Positions 46,776-55,483 of a stretch of DNA of 64,000 nucleotides are shown piece by piece. Below the pieces are notes generated by a model, which ran no database searches, was not told the origin of the DNA, and worked only from the letters and a program-made list of their open reading frames with translations. The first letter of the stretch is position 1; each line of letters begins with the position of its first letter. The position numbers and the translations under genes are program-made. Location: assembly GCF_005160265.1 (NCBI RefSeq), contig NZ_CP039865.1:3248828-3312827 (forward strand), written 5' to 3'. Source of the stretch: Phreatobacter aquaticus (GTDB lineage: Bacteria; Pseudomonadota; Alphaproteobacteria; Rhizobiales; Phreatobacteraceae).

Positions 46776-47448
46776 CCAGGCCATAGGTCTCCATCAGGCC
46801 GCGGGTCGGATAGAACGGCTCGTAGCGGTCGCCGTCGAGATAGACCGACAGCGTCGGGTCGAGCCCCATTTCAGTCAGATAGGCGCGCACGCGCTCCAGG
46901 GCCGCTCCGATCAGGCGGGCGCGCAGCGCATCGGGCAATTCGCCGCCGGCCTGATGCTTGAAGTCCACCGGTGCGATCGAGATCGTGGCGCCGGGCGCCG
47001 CCGACCGGTTCACACCCGCCGCCAGCAGGTAGAAGCAGGCGGCGTGACAATCGCCATCCATCGTGAGTGCGGGCATCTCGCCCGAGCGGTCCGTGCGGGC
47101 GACGATCGTGTCGAGGCCGGCGCGCCGCACGATACGGCCGAGCGCCAGCGTCACGTCGACGATCCCACCCTGCGAGTGGATGACCAGTGGCGGCCGGGCG
47201 CCGCCCAATTGCCGCGCGAAGGCGTCGAACGCGACCACGGTCCCCGGCAGCACGACGCCCTCCGCGACGATCCAGCTGGAACATCCGGGGCCGCAGGCAT
47301 CCGCCGTCCCGGTGATCAGAGTGAAGGTCATGGCGACCGGCAGAGCGGGCGCCGGCGGCGCGGGCAGCGCGTTCTGCTGCTGGGCCAGCGCTCCACCCAG
47401 CCCGGCAAGGAGCGCGATCAGCAGCGGCAGGGCGGCGCGAGTCGTCAT
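46753..47448 (-). CDS. Periplasmic ClpP/crotonase-fold-like protein (COG3904 type)
   Basis: 231 residues with a signal peptide (RAALPLLIALLAGLGGALA, then QQQ). The mature part shows PLVIHSQGGIVDVTLALGRI and a later DCHAACFYLLAAGVNR. These are the two blocks typical of COG3904 periplasmic proteins, which have a ClpP-like fold with a possible serine (SQGG) nucleophile position. Four cysteines (ACGPGCSS and DGDCHAAC) could make disulfides. Catalytic activity is unproven for the family. GTG at 47457 is an alternative start. Convergent and overlapping with yidD. Confidence 0.75.
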   Translation of the reverse strand: MTTRAALPLLIALLAGLGGALAQQQNALPAPPAPALPVAMTFTLITGTADACGPGCSSWIVAEGVVLPGTVVAFDAFARQLGGARPPLVIHSQGGIVDVTLALGRIVRRAGLDTIVARTDRSGEMPALTMDGDCHAACFYLLAAGVNRSAAPGATISIAPVDFKHQAGGELPDALRARLIGAALERVRAYLTEMGLDPTLSVYLDGDRYEPFYPTRGLMETYGLVTKDPDF

Positions 47449-47672
47449 GCCCCGCACTCTAGGGGTTCGGCGGCGGCGCCGGAACGGCGTGGAAGTTCGG
47501 ATGGAGCCGTGCGCGCCGCCGATTGCCCTTGGCGTCCCGGTCGGTTATTCCGGCGCCTCGGCCCTTGCGGGATGCTGCTTGTTCGTGCGCGGCAAGTCCT
47601 CTGACGGCCGTTCAACCCTGAAGACCAACCCCTTACCTGCTCTGTCGGCAGGAGTGAGCGGAGAGACCCAAA

Positions 47673-49640
47673 ATGCCCGTCCTGACCTTCCCTGATGGCG
47701 CCAGCCGCACCTACGATGCCGGAATGAGCGGCCTCGATGTCGCCAAGGCCATCGCCCCCTCGCTTGCCAAGCGTTCCATTGCCGTGAAGCTCGATGGTGT
47801 CGTCACCGACATCACCGATCCGATCCTGCATGACGCGAAGATCGAATTCCTCACCCGCGAGAGCGCGGAAGCCCTCGAGCTGATCCGTCACGACGCCGCC
47901 CATGTGATGGCGGAAGCGGTGCAGAAGCTGTGGCCGGGCACCCAGGTGACCATCGGCCCGGTGATCGAGAACGGCTTCTACTATGATTTCTTCCGCGCCG
48001 AGCCGTTCACGCCCGATGATTTCGCGGCGATCGAGGCCGAGATGCGCAAGATCATCCAGGCCAACAAGCCCTTCACCAAGCGCGTCGTGTCGCGCGAGGA
48101 GGCCATGCAGATCTTCCGCGACAAGGGCGAGGCCTTCAAGGTCGAGCTCGTCGAGGCGATCCCGGGCAACCAGGACATCAAGCTCTACGACCAGGGCGGC
48201 TGGTTCGACCTCTGCCGCGGGCCGCACATGGCCTCCACGGGCCAGATCGGGAATTCCTTCAAGCTGATGAAGGTTGCCGGCGCCTATTGGCGTGGCGATT
48301 CCAACAATCCGATGCTGACGCGCATCTACGCCACCGCCTGGCGCACCGACGACGAGCTCAAGGCCTATACCCACATGCTGGAAGAGGCCGAGAAGCGGGA
48401 TCACCGCAAGCTTGGCCGGGAACTCGACCTGTTCCACTTCCAGGAGGAAGGGCCGGGCGTCGTGTTCTGGCATCCCAAGGGCTGGTCGATGTTCCAGACG
48501 CTGGTGGCCTATATGCGCCGCCGCCTTGCCGAACACGGCTATGACGAGGTCAACGCGCCGCAGTTGCTCGACAAGTCGCTATGGGAGACCTCGGGTCACT
48601 GGGGCTGGTATCGCGAGGCCATGTTCGCGGCCCAGTCGGCCGGCGACGAGGCCGAGGACAAGCGCTGGTTCGCCCTCAAGCCGATGAACTGCCCGGGCCA
48701 TGTGCAGATCTTCAAGCACGGCCTGAAGTCCTATCGCGACCTGCCGATGAAGCTTGCCGAATTCGGTGCGGTCCATCGCTACGAGCCGTCGGGCGCGCTT
48801 CACGGTCTGATGCGCGTGCGCGGCTTCACCCAGGACGACGCGCATGTGTTCTGCACCGACGAGCACATGGCCTCCGAGTGCATCCGCATCAACGACCTGA
48901 TCCTGACGACCTATGCCGATTTCGGCTTCGACGAGATCGTGGTGAAACTGTCCACGCGCCCTGAAAAGCGCGTTGGCACCGATGCGATGTGGGATCGCGC
49001 CGAAAGCGTGATGAGCGAGGTCCTTCAGACCATCGCCGACCAGTCGGGCGGACGGATCAAGACCGCGATCAATCCGGGCGAGGGCGCCTTCTATGGCCCG
49101 AAGTTCGAATATGTGCTGCGCGACGCCATCGGCCGCGACTGGCAGTGCGGCACGACCCAGGTCGATTTCAACCTGCCGGAACGCTTCGGCGCCTTCTATA
49201 TCGGCTCGGACGGCGAGAAGACCACGCCGGTGATGATCCATCGCGCCATCTGCGGCTCGATGGAGCGGTTCATCGGCATTCTCATCGAGAATTTCGCCGG
49301 TCATTTCCCGCTCTGGTTCGCACCGAAGCAGGCGGTGATCTGTCCGATCACCTCCGAGGCCGACGATTACGGCACCGAAGTGCTGGCGGCCTGCCGGAAG
49401 GCTGGGCTCCGGGTCGATGCGGATCTTCGCAACGAAAAGATCTCCTACAAGGTGCGCGAGCACTCGCTGCAGAAGATCCCGGTCATCATCGCGGTCGGCA
49501 AGAAGGAAGCGGCCGAGCGGACCGTCTCCATCCGACGCCTGGGAAGCCAGGCGCAGGAGACCATGACCCTCGACGCCCTGATCGCGACACTGGTGGAAGA
49601 GGCCCTGCCGCCGGATGTGAGGCGCAAGCGCGGGAATTGA
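47673..49640 (+). CDS. thrS: Threonyl-tRNA synthetase
   Basis: Charges tRNA-Thr. 655 residues with N-terminal TGS domain (about 1-62), editing domain with [11 protein letters not shown] (about 73), and class II core. That core shows the zinc ligand cysteine in [43 protein letters not shown] (motif 2) and [20 protein letters not shown] (motif 3), then an anticodon-binding domain (about 550-650). No T-box or operator hairpin is evident in the 215-base leader. A tRNA-Thr(UGU) gene lies 14 kb downstream. Confidence 0.98.
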   Translation: MPVLTFPDGASRTYDAGMSGLDVAKAIAPSLAKRSIAVKLDGVVTDITDPILHDAKIEFLTRESAEALELIRHDAAHVMAEAVQKLWPGTQVTIGPVIENGFYYDFFRAEPFTPDDFAAIEAEMRKIIQANKPFTKRVVSREEAMQIFRDKGEAFKVELVEAIPGNQDIKLYDQGGWFDLCRGPHMASTGQIGNSFKLMKVAGAYWRGDSNNPMLTRIYATAWRTDDELKAYTHMLEEAEKRDHRKLGRELDLFHFQEEGPGVVFWHPKGWSMFQTLVAYMRRRLAEHGYDEVNAPQLLDKSLWETSGHWGWYREAMFAAQSAGDEAEDKRWFALKPMNCPGHVQIFKHGLKSYRDLPMKLAEFGAVHRYEPSGALHGLMRVRGFTQDDAHVFCTDEHMASECIRINDLILTTYADFGFDEIVVKLSTRPEKRVGTDAMWDRAESVMSEVLQTIADQSGGRIKTAINPGEGAFYGPKFEYVLRDAIGRDWQCGTTQVDFNLPERFGAFYIGSDGEKTTPVMIHRAICGSMERFIGILIENFAGHFPLWFAPKQAVICPITSEADDYGTEVLAACRKAGLRVDADLRNEKISYKVREHSLQKIPVIIAVGKKEAAERTVSIRRLGSQAQETMTLDALIATLVEEALPPDVRRKRGN

Positions 49641-49698
49641 GGCTGGGTCGCAGCGACGTCTTGGGGGGGCTCTGTTCTTTTGCCCAGTCCTCTCCATC

Positions 49699-49729
49699 GT
49701 CATGGCCGGGCTTGTCCCGGCCATCCACG
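49699..49729 (+). repeat. REP-like unit B-left
   Basis: 31-bp palindromic unit: GTC, hairpin ATGGCCGGG-CTTGT-CCCGGCCAT, CCACG. Same class as the left members at 43732 and 50199. It ends 3 bases before the stop codon of the GIY-YIG gene. Confidence 0.92.
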
Positions 49730-49732
49730 CCT

Positions 49733-50023
49733 TCAATGGAGCGTCTCGTATAGGTCCGTCCAATCGGGATTGATCGCCATGATTGTGCGAACTTTCCAAG
49801 CGCGAGGCCATCGTTTCATCGAGGTCTCACGTTGGATGGCATCGCGGATGTCGTCGAAGCGCTCAAACCAGACCAGGTGCTTGAGACGATGGCGCCGTGT
49901 GAAGCCCGGTAGTGTTCCCTCACGATGCTCAAAGCATCTGCGCGACAAGTCACTGGTCACGCCAAGATAGAGCGTCCCATTGGGCCGATTGGTCATGATG
50001 TAAACCCAGCCGCCGCGCTCCAC
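49733..50023 (-). CDS. GIY-YIG nuclease-domain protein between REP-like units
   Basis: 96 residues, one GIY-YIG domain (UPF0213/YhbQ-like size). The first motif is VYI at 7-9 (GWVYIMTNRPNG), the second YLG at 19-21 (LYLGVTSDLSRR). The catalytic-type Arg is at 28-29, and the metal-binding Glu at 66 (QRETSMKRW), so the active site looks intact. GTG start with GGAGG 8 bases upstream. The gene fills almost the whole 340-base interval between inverted 31-bp palindromes. Standalone GIY-YIG proteins are DNA-nicking or cleaving enzymes of mostly unknown role; the context suggests a link with repeat maintenance or spread. Confidence 0.88.
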   Translation of the reverse strand: MERGGWVYIMTNRPNGTLYLGVTSDLSRRCFEHREGTLPGFTRRHRLKHLVWFERFDDIRDAIQRETSMKRWPRAWKVRTIMAINPDWTDLYETLH

Positions 50024-50069
50024 CGCGTCCCTCCGCCGACTTCGCGAAAAGCGGCTTCAGCATGCAAGA

Positions 50070-50100
50070 CGTGGATGCCCGCCACAAGGGCGGGCATGAC
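50070..50100 (-). repeat. REP-like unit B-right
   Basis: 31-bp unit in inverse orientation: CGTGG, hairpin ATGCCCGCC-ACAAG-GGCGGGCAT, GAC, identical to the right member at 43794-43824. It lies 47 bases upstream of the GIY-YIG start codon. Confidence 0.92.
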
Positions 50101-50198
50101 GCGGAGGGTTGGTGACCAAGCGGGGGCGTTGCTGACGCGCGAAGCAGCCAGGGCGCCATAGTGTCGGACGACCACGCTTGAGTTCAATCCTATCCACC

Positions 50199-50287
50199 GT
50201 CATGGCCGGGCTTGTCCCAGCCATCGACGCCTTTGCTTCTGTGGGCAGGTTTGAGACGTGGCTACGCCCCACGAGGGCGGGCATGAC
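50199..50287. repeat. REP-like pair C (degenerate)
   Basis: Left unit 50199-50229 matches unit B-left with two changes (CCAGCCATCGACG). Right unit 50257-50287 is a decayed form of the right class (CGTGGCTACGCCCCACGAGG then GCGGGCATGAC), with a broken stem. Spacer 27 bases. It lies between the GIY-YIG element and the convergent secreted-protein gene. Confidence 0.85.
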
Positions 50288-50318
50288 GGGGAGGGAGCGC
50301 GGCGAACGAAGCTGGCGC

Positions 50319-51401
50319 CTACCGCGCCACGACCTCGATCTGCAGGTCCTTGCCGGCTTCCACCTGGAACTTCCGGTTGAACACGCGGCCCTCGTGGCGG
50401 GCGATGGCGAGATATTCGCCTTCCTGCAGCACCATCTGCGGATAGGCGCCGATCGATTCCTTGATCACGTCGCCGCCTGGCGTCAGCACGGTCCAGGCGG
50501 CATTGCCGATTGGCTCGCCGCCCTCGCGGCCCTGTACCAGCCGGAGGCTGATATTGGCGGCGCGGTGATGGATGGTCGCATCCGTCACCTGGCCCGCGCG
50601 GATGCGAATGTCGGCGCGGATCAAGGCATTGGCGTCGCCATAGACCGAGACCACGTGATAGGTGCCCTCGGGCAGCGCGATCAGGTCGCCGGCCGGAGCC
50701 TGGCGCATGACGAGCTTGGGCTCACCGCCCTCGAACAGGCCGCCGGAAAAGATGTCGAACGACAGGCGGGCATTGCCAATGCCACGGTCACCGACCTTGC
50801 CGGCCAGCCGCAGCGCGCCCGCATTCATGGCAACCGTATCGCGGAACGGCTGGGTGCCGATCTCCATCCGCCTGGCGATGGCATAGGTGCCATAGGCGGC
50901 ATGCAGGATATAGCCGCCGGGCCTGAGCGCGAAGGTCGGCGCGGCGTCGCGCGATTCGGCGACCAGCGCGAAGGCGCCATCGGCTTCGGGCCGGTCGGAA
51001 AACACCCGCCAATAGAGCCCGTCGCGGATATATTGGCCGTTGGCTCCGAATTTGGCGTCGAGGGCCACCGGCGTCCGGTCGGTGAATTGCGGCGTCACCG
51101 CATTGGGCCGAGGTTGCGTGCCCGGCAACATCAGCGCCGGGTTGGTGCCGGTCTGCGGTGCAAAGGGCAGGGCGGTGTCCGGCAGGGAGAAGAAGGGAGC
51201 CGCGGCTCCGCCCGGCGTGTGACGGCGCCGGCGCAGCGGTTCATTGACCAGCGGCGCCAGTTCGTTGCGGTTTTCCTGGGTCAGCGGCCGTCCGACGCGA
51301 TTGGAAAAGGGGTCTCTGTCCTGCGCGACCGCAGGCAAGGCGGCGGCGACTAGCGCGGCGGCCATGACGAGACGGAAAAGGCGAAGCGGTGCCGGAGCCA
51401 T
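50319..51401 (-). CDS. Secreted protein with three repeated beta modules
   Basis: 360 residues with a signal peptide (LFRLVMAAALVAAALPAVAQ). After a Pro-rich linker (about 25-110) come three related segments: LRPGGYILHAAYGTYAIARR, LPEGTYHVVSVYGDANALIR and LQEGEYLAIARHEGRVFNRK. Each has a (P/E)G-(T/E)Y turn, followed by beta strands ending in hydrophobic runs such as ANISLRLV and LQIEVVAR. This suggests tandem immunoglobulin-like or transthyretin-like sandwiches. No enzymatic motif is seen. Function unknown. Confidence 0.8.
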   Translation of the reverse strand: MAPAPLRLFRLVMAAALVAAALPAVAQDRDPFSNRVGRPLTQENRNELAPLVNEPLRRRRHTPGGAAAPFFSLPDTALPFAPQTGTNPALMLPGTQPRPNAVTPQFTDRTPVALDAKFGANGQYIRDGLYWRVFSDRPEADGAFALVAESRDAAPTFALRPGGYILHAAYGTYAIARRMEIGTQPFRDTVAMNAGALRLAGKVGDRGIGNARLSFDIFSGGLFEGGEPKLVMRQAPAGDLIALPEGTYHVVSVYGDANALIRADIRIRAGQVTDATIHHRAANISLRLVQGREGGEPIGNAAWTVLTPGGDVIKESIGAYPQMVLQEGEYLAIARHEGRVFNRKFQVEAGKDLQIEVVAR

Positions 51402-51553
51402 GGCGCGAACATCTCGCGGTGGAATGTGGCCTTTTTGGTGCCTTGGCTCCAAGGAGGCAAGCGCAAAGCGCCACGCACCCAACTGTGAGCATCCGCCCCC
51501 TTGGCGAGGCGCGGGAAGACACGTAGGGGAAGGACGCAGATGAGAGACCGCAC

Positions 51554-52132
51554 ATGAGCCGCAATGCCTTGCTGACCGACTATCTGAAGACCCGCCGTTC
51601 CGTGCCGTTTCCGCTGATGGCGGAGCCCGGCCCCGATGCCGCGACACTGGCCGAGATGCTCGAGATCGCCGCGCGCGTGCCGGATCACGGCAAGCTCGCG
51701 CCCTGGCGATTCCTGATCATCGATCGCGCTGCCGGCGCGAAGCTCGCCGACAGGCTGGAAATGCTGGTGCGCGAGAAGGACCCGGAGGCCGACGCCAAGC
51801 GGATCGAGATGGAGCGCGGCCGGTTCACCCGCGCGCCGGTCTGCGTCGCCGTGATCTCACGTGCCGGTCCCCATGTGAAAATCCCCGAATGGGAGCAGGT
51901 GCTCTCGGCCGGCGCGGTCTGTCTCAACCTGCTGCATGCCGCCGTCGGCTTCGGCTTCGGCGGCAATTGGGTCACCGAATGGTGCGCCTATGACCGCCGC
52001 TTCCTCGATAGTCTCGGGCTCGCGCCGGATGAGAAGCTCGCCGGTTTCGTCCATCTGGGAGCCCCCACCGCCAAGGCCGAAGACCGGGTGCGCCCGGACA
52101 TGGCCGCCATCACCTCCCGTCTCGAGATCTGA
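51554..52132 (+). CDS. Nitroreductase-family protein
   Basis: 192 residues, FMN-dependent nitroreductase fold of the YdjA-like short type: LKTRRSVPFPLM, IAARVPDHGKLAPWRFLII, EQVLSAGAVCLNLLHAAVGFGFGGNWVTEW and GFVHLGAP. Members reduce nitro-compounds, quinones or flavins with NAD(P)H. Followed after 9 bases by a flavin reductase-like gene, likely an operon, so flavin-dependent redox chemistry on a shared small molecule is plausible but unproven. Confidence 0.9.
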   Translation: MSRNALLTDYLKTRRSVPFPLMAEPGPDAATLAEMLEIAARVPDHGKLAPWRFLIIDRAAGAKLADRLEMLVREKDPEADAKRIEMERGRFTRAPVCVAVISRAGPHVKIPEWEQVLSAGAVCLNLLHAAVGFGFGGNWVTEWCAYDRRFLDSLGLAPDEKLAGFVHLGAPTAKAEDRVRPDMAAITSRLEI

Positions 52133-52141
52133 GCACCCCCC

Positions 52142-52771
52142 ATGCATTACAATGTCACCGCCGCCGATCATGGCCTGCCGCACGACCCGTTCAAGGCGCT
52201 GGTGGCGCCGCGCCCCATCGGCTGGATCACGGCGATGGACGGCCAGGGCCGGCTCAATTGCTCGCCCTATTCGTTCTTCAATGCCATTTCCGACCGGCCG
52301 CACATGGTTGCCTTCGGCAGCGGCGGCGTGAAGGACGCCCAGGCTTTCATCGAGGAGACCGGTGAATTCACCTGCTCGATGGTGACCTGGGATCTGCGCG
52401 ACGAGATGAACAAGACCTCCGCGCCTTTGCCACGCGGCGAGAGCGAATTCGCCTTCGCAGGCCTTGAGACGGCGCCGTCGTCATTCGTCAAGCCGCCGCG
52501 CGTCAAGGCGTCGCCTGCGGCGCTGGAGTGCAAGTGGCTGCAGACCGTGCCGCTCGTGTCGCTCGAAGGCCTCCAGCCCTATTCGCTGATCATCGGCCAG
52601 GTTGTCGGCATCTATATCGATGACGCCTTCATCAAGGACGGCCAGGTCGATACCGCCGCCATGGGGCCGATCATGCGCGCCGGCTACGACCAGTATTTCA
52701 AGGTCGGTCCCGACCAGATGTTCCGCATGACGCGGCCGCCGGGCGGCGGCAATTTCAACGAGCGCCGCTGA
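52142..52771 (+). CDS. Flavin reductase-like (FMN-binding split barrel) protein
   Basis: 209 residues: ALVAPRPIGWITAMDGQGRL, CSPYSFFNAISDRPHMVAFG and GEFTCSMVTWDLRDEMNKTS match the flavin-reductase-like split-barrel family (DIM6/NTAB). The later IIGQVVGIYIDDAFIKDG is typical of the subfamily. It sits 9 bases after the nitroreductase gene. No partner monooxygenase is nearby. It ends 6 bases from the convergent CoA-ester lyase gene. Confidence 0.9.
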   Translation: MHYNVTAADHGLPHDPFKALVAPRPIGWITAMDGQGRLNCSPYSFFNAISDRPHMVAFGSGGVKDAQAFIEETGEFTCSMVTWDLRDEMNKTSAPLPRGESEFAFAGLETAPSSFVKPPRVKASPAALECKWLQTVPLVSLEGLQPYSLIIGQVVGIYIDDAFIKDGQVDTAAMGPIMRAGYDQYFKVGPDQMFRMTRPPGGGNFNERR

Positions 52772-52777
52772 CGCTTC

Positions 52778-53647
52778 TCACGCTCCGGCGCGCGCCAGCA
52801 GACGCTCGGCGCGCGTCAGGTGAGGGCGGTCGAACATCTCGCCGCCAATATTGACGACCCCGGCGCTTGGCTGGGCGGCAAACGCCGCCACCACCGCGCG
52901 GGCCTCCGCGATCGCCTCGGGCGTCGGGGTGAACACGGCGTTGATGATGGGCACCTGCGCCGGGTGGATCGCCATCTTGGCGAGAAACCCGTCACGGCGG
53001 GCTTCCTCGCATTCGATCCTCAGGCCCTCCGAATCGCGAAACGCCGGAAAGACCGTGTCGATCGGCTGGACGCCAGCTGCGACCGCGCCGAACAGGCAGA
53101 GCGAGCGCGCCATCCGGAATGGCTCGGTGTGGCGGCCATCGGTGCCGCGATTGGTCTCCGAGCCGATATCGGCCGAGAGATCCTCCGCCCCCCATGTCAG
53201 GCCCGACAGCCTTGGGCTTGATCCCTGGTAGCTGCCGAGGCCGAAGATCGCCTTCGCCGTCTCGGTCGCCACGACCAGGATCTTGATCGCGCCGTCATCT
53301 AGGCCGTGGATCGCCTCCTGCACCGTCAGCTTGGCGTCGAGCAGCGTGACGTCGGCGCCCTTTTCCGATTTCGGCAGCATGATCGCATCGGGCCTCGCCC
53401 CGACCACCGCCTCGAGATCGGCATCGGTCAGCCCGGTATCGAGCGCATTGACCCTGACCATCAGGAGCGGCCGGTCGGTCCGGCCGGCATGGGCGGCGAG
53501 GAACGCGCGGGCGGTCTCGCGGGCCAGCGGCTTGTTGGCCAGGCTGACCGAATCCTCGATGTCGAGGATCAGCGCGTCGGCACCCGATTCCAGCCCCTTG
53601 GCGAGCTTCTTCTCCGAATCGGCTGGAACGAACAGCAGCGAGCGCAT
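52778..53647 (-). CDS. CoA-ester lyase (HpcH/HpaI, CitE-like)
   Basis: 289 residues of TIM-barrel fold: RSLLFVPADSEKKLAKGLES, ADALILDIEDSV (metal-binding acidic), LMVRVNALDTGLTDADLEAV, ILVVATETAKAIFGL and LTWGAEDLSADIG, with CCoA-lyase-type HPAQVPIINAVF near the end. Related enzymes cleave citramalyl-, malyl- or beta-methylmalyl-CoA. It lies 4 bases after a MaoC-fold hydratase gene, so both probably act in successive steps on a C4-C5 acyl-CoA. No full pathway is adjacent. Confidence 0.9.
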   Translation of the reverse strand: MRSLLFVPADSEKKLAKGLESGADALILDIEDSVSLANKPLARETARAFLAAHAGRTDRPLLMVRVNALDTGLTDADLEAVVGARPDAIMLPKSEKGADVTLLDAKLTVQEAIHGLDDGAIKILVVATETAKAIFGLGSYQGSSPRLSGLTWGAEDLSADIGSETNRGTDGRHTEPFRMARSLCLFGAVAAGVQPIDTVFPAFRDSEGLRIECEEARRDGFLAKMAIHPAQVPIINAVFTPTPEAIAEARAVVAAFAAQPSAGVVNIGGEMFDRPHLTRAERLLARAGA

Positions 53648-53651
53648 CGGG

Positions 53652-54146
53652 TCAGGCCGGCTTCTTGAGAACGAGAGACTGGCGCGTGCATTCCGCCACC
53701 AGCTTGTCGTTCTGGTTAAAGGCGCGGTGATGGAACTCGATCACGCCCATGGTCGGGCGCGACTTGGAGTCGCGCTTGGCCGTCACCGTGCTCTCGCAGC
53801 GCACCGTGTCGTTCTCGAACAGGGGATGGGGGAACTTGACATCGGTCATGCCGAGATTGGCGAACAGCGTGCCGTTGGTCGTGTCAGGCACGGAAATGCC
53901 GATCATCAGGCCGAGCGTGAACAGCGAGTTCATCAAGGGCTGGCCCCATTCGGAGGCCTCCGAGAACTGGCGGTCGATGTGCAGCGGCTGCGGGTTCATC
54001 GTCATGTTCGAGAACAGGACATTGTCCATCTGGGTCACCGAACGGGTGAAGCGATGGCGGATCAACTGGCCGACTTCGAAATCGTCGAAATAGATGCCGC
54101 CGCGCGGGTGGCGCATGGCGTCGGTGATGAGCGTGGTCTGGGTCAT
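53652..54146 (-). CDS. MaoC-family (R)-hydratase
   Basis: 164 residues, single hot-dog domain: GGIYFDDFEVGQLIRHRFTR, SNMTMNPQPLHIDRQFSEAS with the active-site Asp/His region, and FENDTVRCESTVTAKRDSKS. The ATG at MTQTTLITDAM is preferred; an in-frame start at 54188 would add 14 residues. It is upstream of the CoA-ester lyase gene, a pair often seen for hydration then cleavage of branched unsaturated dicarboxyl-CoA. It is half the length of the double-domain mesaconyl-CoA hydratase, so that identity is not assumed. Confidence 0.88.
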   Translation of the reverse strand: MTQTTLITDAMRHPRGGIYFDDFEVGQLIRHRFTRSVTQMDNVLFSNMTMNPQPLHIDRQFSEASEWGQPLMNSLFTLGLMIGISVPDTTNGTLFANLGMTDVKFPHPLFENDTVRCESTVTAKRDSKSRPTMGVIEFHHRAFNQNDKLVAECTRQSLVLKKPA

Positions 54147-54236
54147 GTCAGTCTCTGCAGAAGGCCGCGTTACGAATTCATTTACCATAATGAACGAGGA
54201 TGAATCGTGGAGGTTTTCCTCCGGGGTCCAGCCAGA

Positions 54237-55355
54237 ATGAATCTCTTCAGTTCGATCGCCGAACCGCAGAGCCGCCCGACATCCGCGGCGGAAGCGGGGG
54301 TGAATCGTGTTCTGGGCGCGATCCAGACCGCTGCCGAGAAGACCGGCGCGAGCTTCTCATATCTGCTGCGCACGGCTCAGCGCGAGTCGAGCCTCCAGCC
54401 GGCCGCGCAGGCATCGACTTCGTCGGCCCGTGGCCTCTACCAGTTCATCGATTCAACCTGGCTCACCATGATGCGCGACGAGGGCCGCAATCTCGGCCTG
54501 TCCGCCGTTGCCTCGCAGATCGGCTCCAACGCCAGCGGTCAGCCGGTGGTGGCCGATGCCTCCACCCGCCAGCAGATCCTCGCGCTGCGCGACGATCCGC
54601 AGGTTGCCGCCCTCATGGCCGGCGCACTCACCAACCGCAATGCCCAGAGCCTTCGCTCCGCCACCGGCCGCGATCCGACCGAAGGCGAGCTCTACATGGC
54701 GCATTTCCTCGGGTCGGCGGGCGCTGCCAGACTGATCAGCCTCAATGAGACCAATCCCCAGGGGACGGCGGCGCGCGCCTTCCCGGAGGCGGCAAGCGCC
54801 AATCGCCGCATTTTCTTCGATCAGGGTCGGCCGCGCACGGTGTCGGAGGTCTATTCGGTTCTCGCCGGGGGGCAGTCGAGCACAGTCGCCGCTTCGTCCG
54901 GGACGACCCAGACGCCCGCGACCAGCGGGCAGGCGGCCACCACCGCGACGACCGCAGCCCGCAGCGCCGTCCAGACCGATCCGGATCCGGGCTCCTGGTC
55001 GCCGGTAGCGCGCATCAATGCCGACCCGAACAAGCCGTTCCACTCGATGTTCTCGGGCAATGGCGGTCCGATCAACGCCTTCGTCGCGGCAACCTGGGCA
55101 TCGCTCGGCCGCAGCAATGCCCAGCAGCCGTCGGTCGCCGTGCCGACCGCGCTGAGCAGCAGCCAGACAAGCGCATCGACGACCAGCACGGCTTCACTCG
55201 GGGGGGCCTCCTCGATCGGAACCGCAGCCTCGATCGCCAATGCCACGACCGCCACCGCCGTTGGTGGCCCCTACCTGCCGGTCCGGGTCTATCAGCAGGC
55301 CCGCTCAACCCCCCTCGATCTCTCGCAGTTCCTGCGCGCGCAGAGCAGCCGCTGA
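54237..55355 (+). CDS. Lytic transglycosylase-like protein (possibly flagellar)
   Basis: 372 residues. The N-terminal SLT-like domain is at about 20-190: SYLLRTAQRESSLQPAAQ with the catalytic-type Glu-Ser, SARGLYQFIDSTWL and GELYMAHFLGSAGAARL. The C-terminal half is a low-complexity Thr/Ser/Ala linker with no recognised fold, ending TPLDLSQFLRAQSSR. No signal peptide is visible, as in peptidoglycan hydrolases exported by the flagellar or another specialised route. GTG at 54207, with AGGA upstream, is an alternative start. A DUF2336-Hpt-CheY group lies downstream. Confidence 0.85.
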   Translation: MNLFSSIAEPQSRPTSAAEAGVNRVLGAIQTAAEKTGASFSYLLRTAQRESSLQPAAQASTSSARGLYQFIDSTWLTMMRDEGRNLGLSAVASQIGSNASGQPVVADASTRQQILALRDDPQVAALMAGALTNRNAQSLRSATGRDPTEGELYMAHFLGSAGAARLISLNETNPQGTAARAFPEAASANRRIFFDQGRPRTVSEVYSVLAGGQSSTVAASSGTTQTPATSGQAATTATTAARSAVQTDPDPGSWSPVARINADPNKPFHSMFSGNGGPINAFVAATWASLGRSNAQQPSVAVPTALSSSQTSASTTSTASLGGASSIGTAASIANATTATAVGGPYLPVRVYQQARSTPLDLSQFLRAQSSR

Positions 55356-55483
55356 GCCGCGGCTCCCGGAAAAAATCCCTTAAAGGTCATGGTGAACGCT
55401 TTGTTAAGGCAGGCCCGGTTAGCCTTGCCCTGTGATGGCGTTCTGCCATCGCCTGGTGTCTCCCGCGTGGTTTATTCGATCCC

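Noticed and set aside
47458-47672. Possible leader regulation of thrS
   Set aside because: No operator hairpin mimicking tRNA-Thr, no T-box and no attenuator structure could be recognised.
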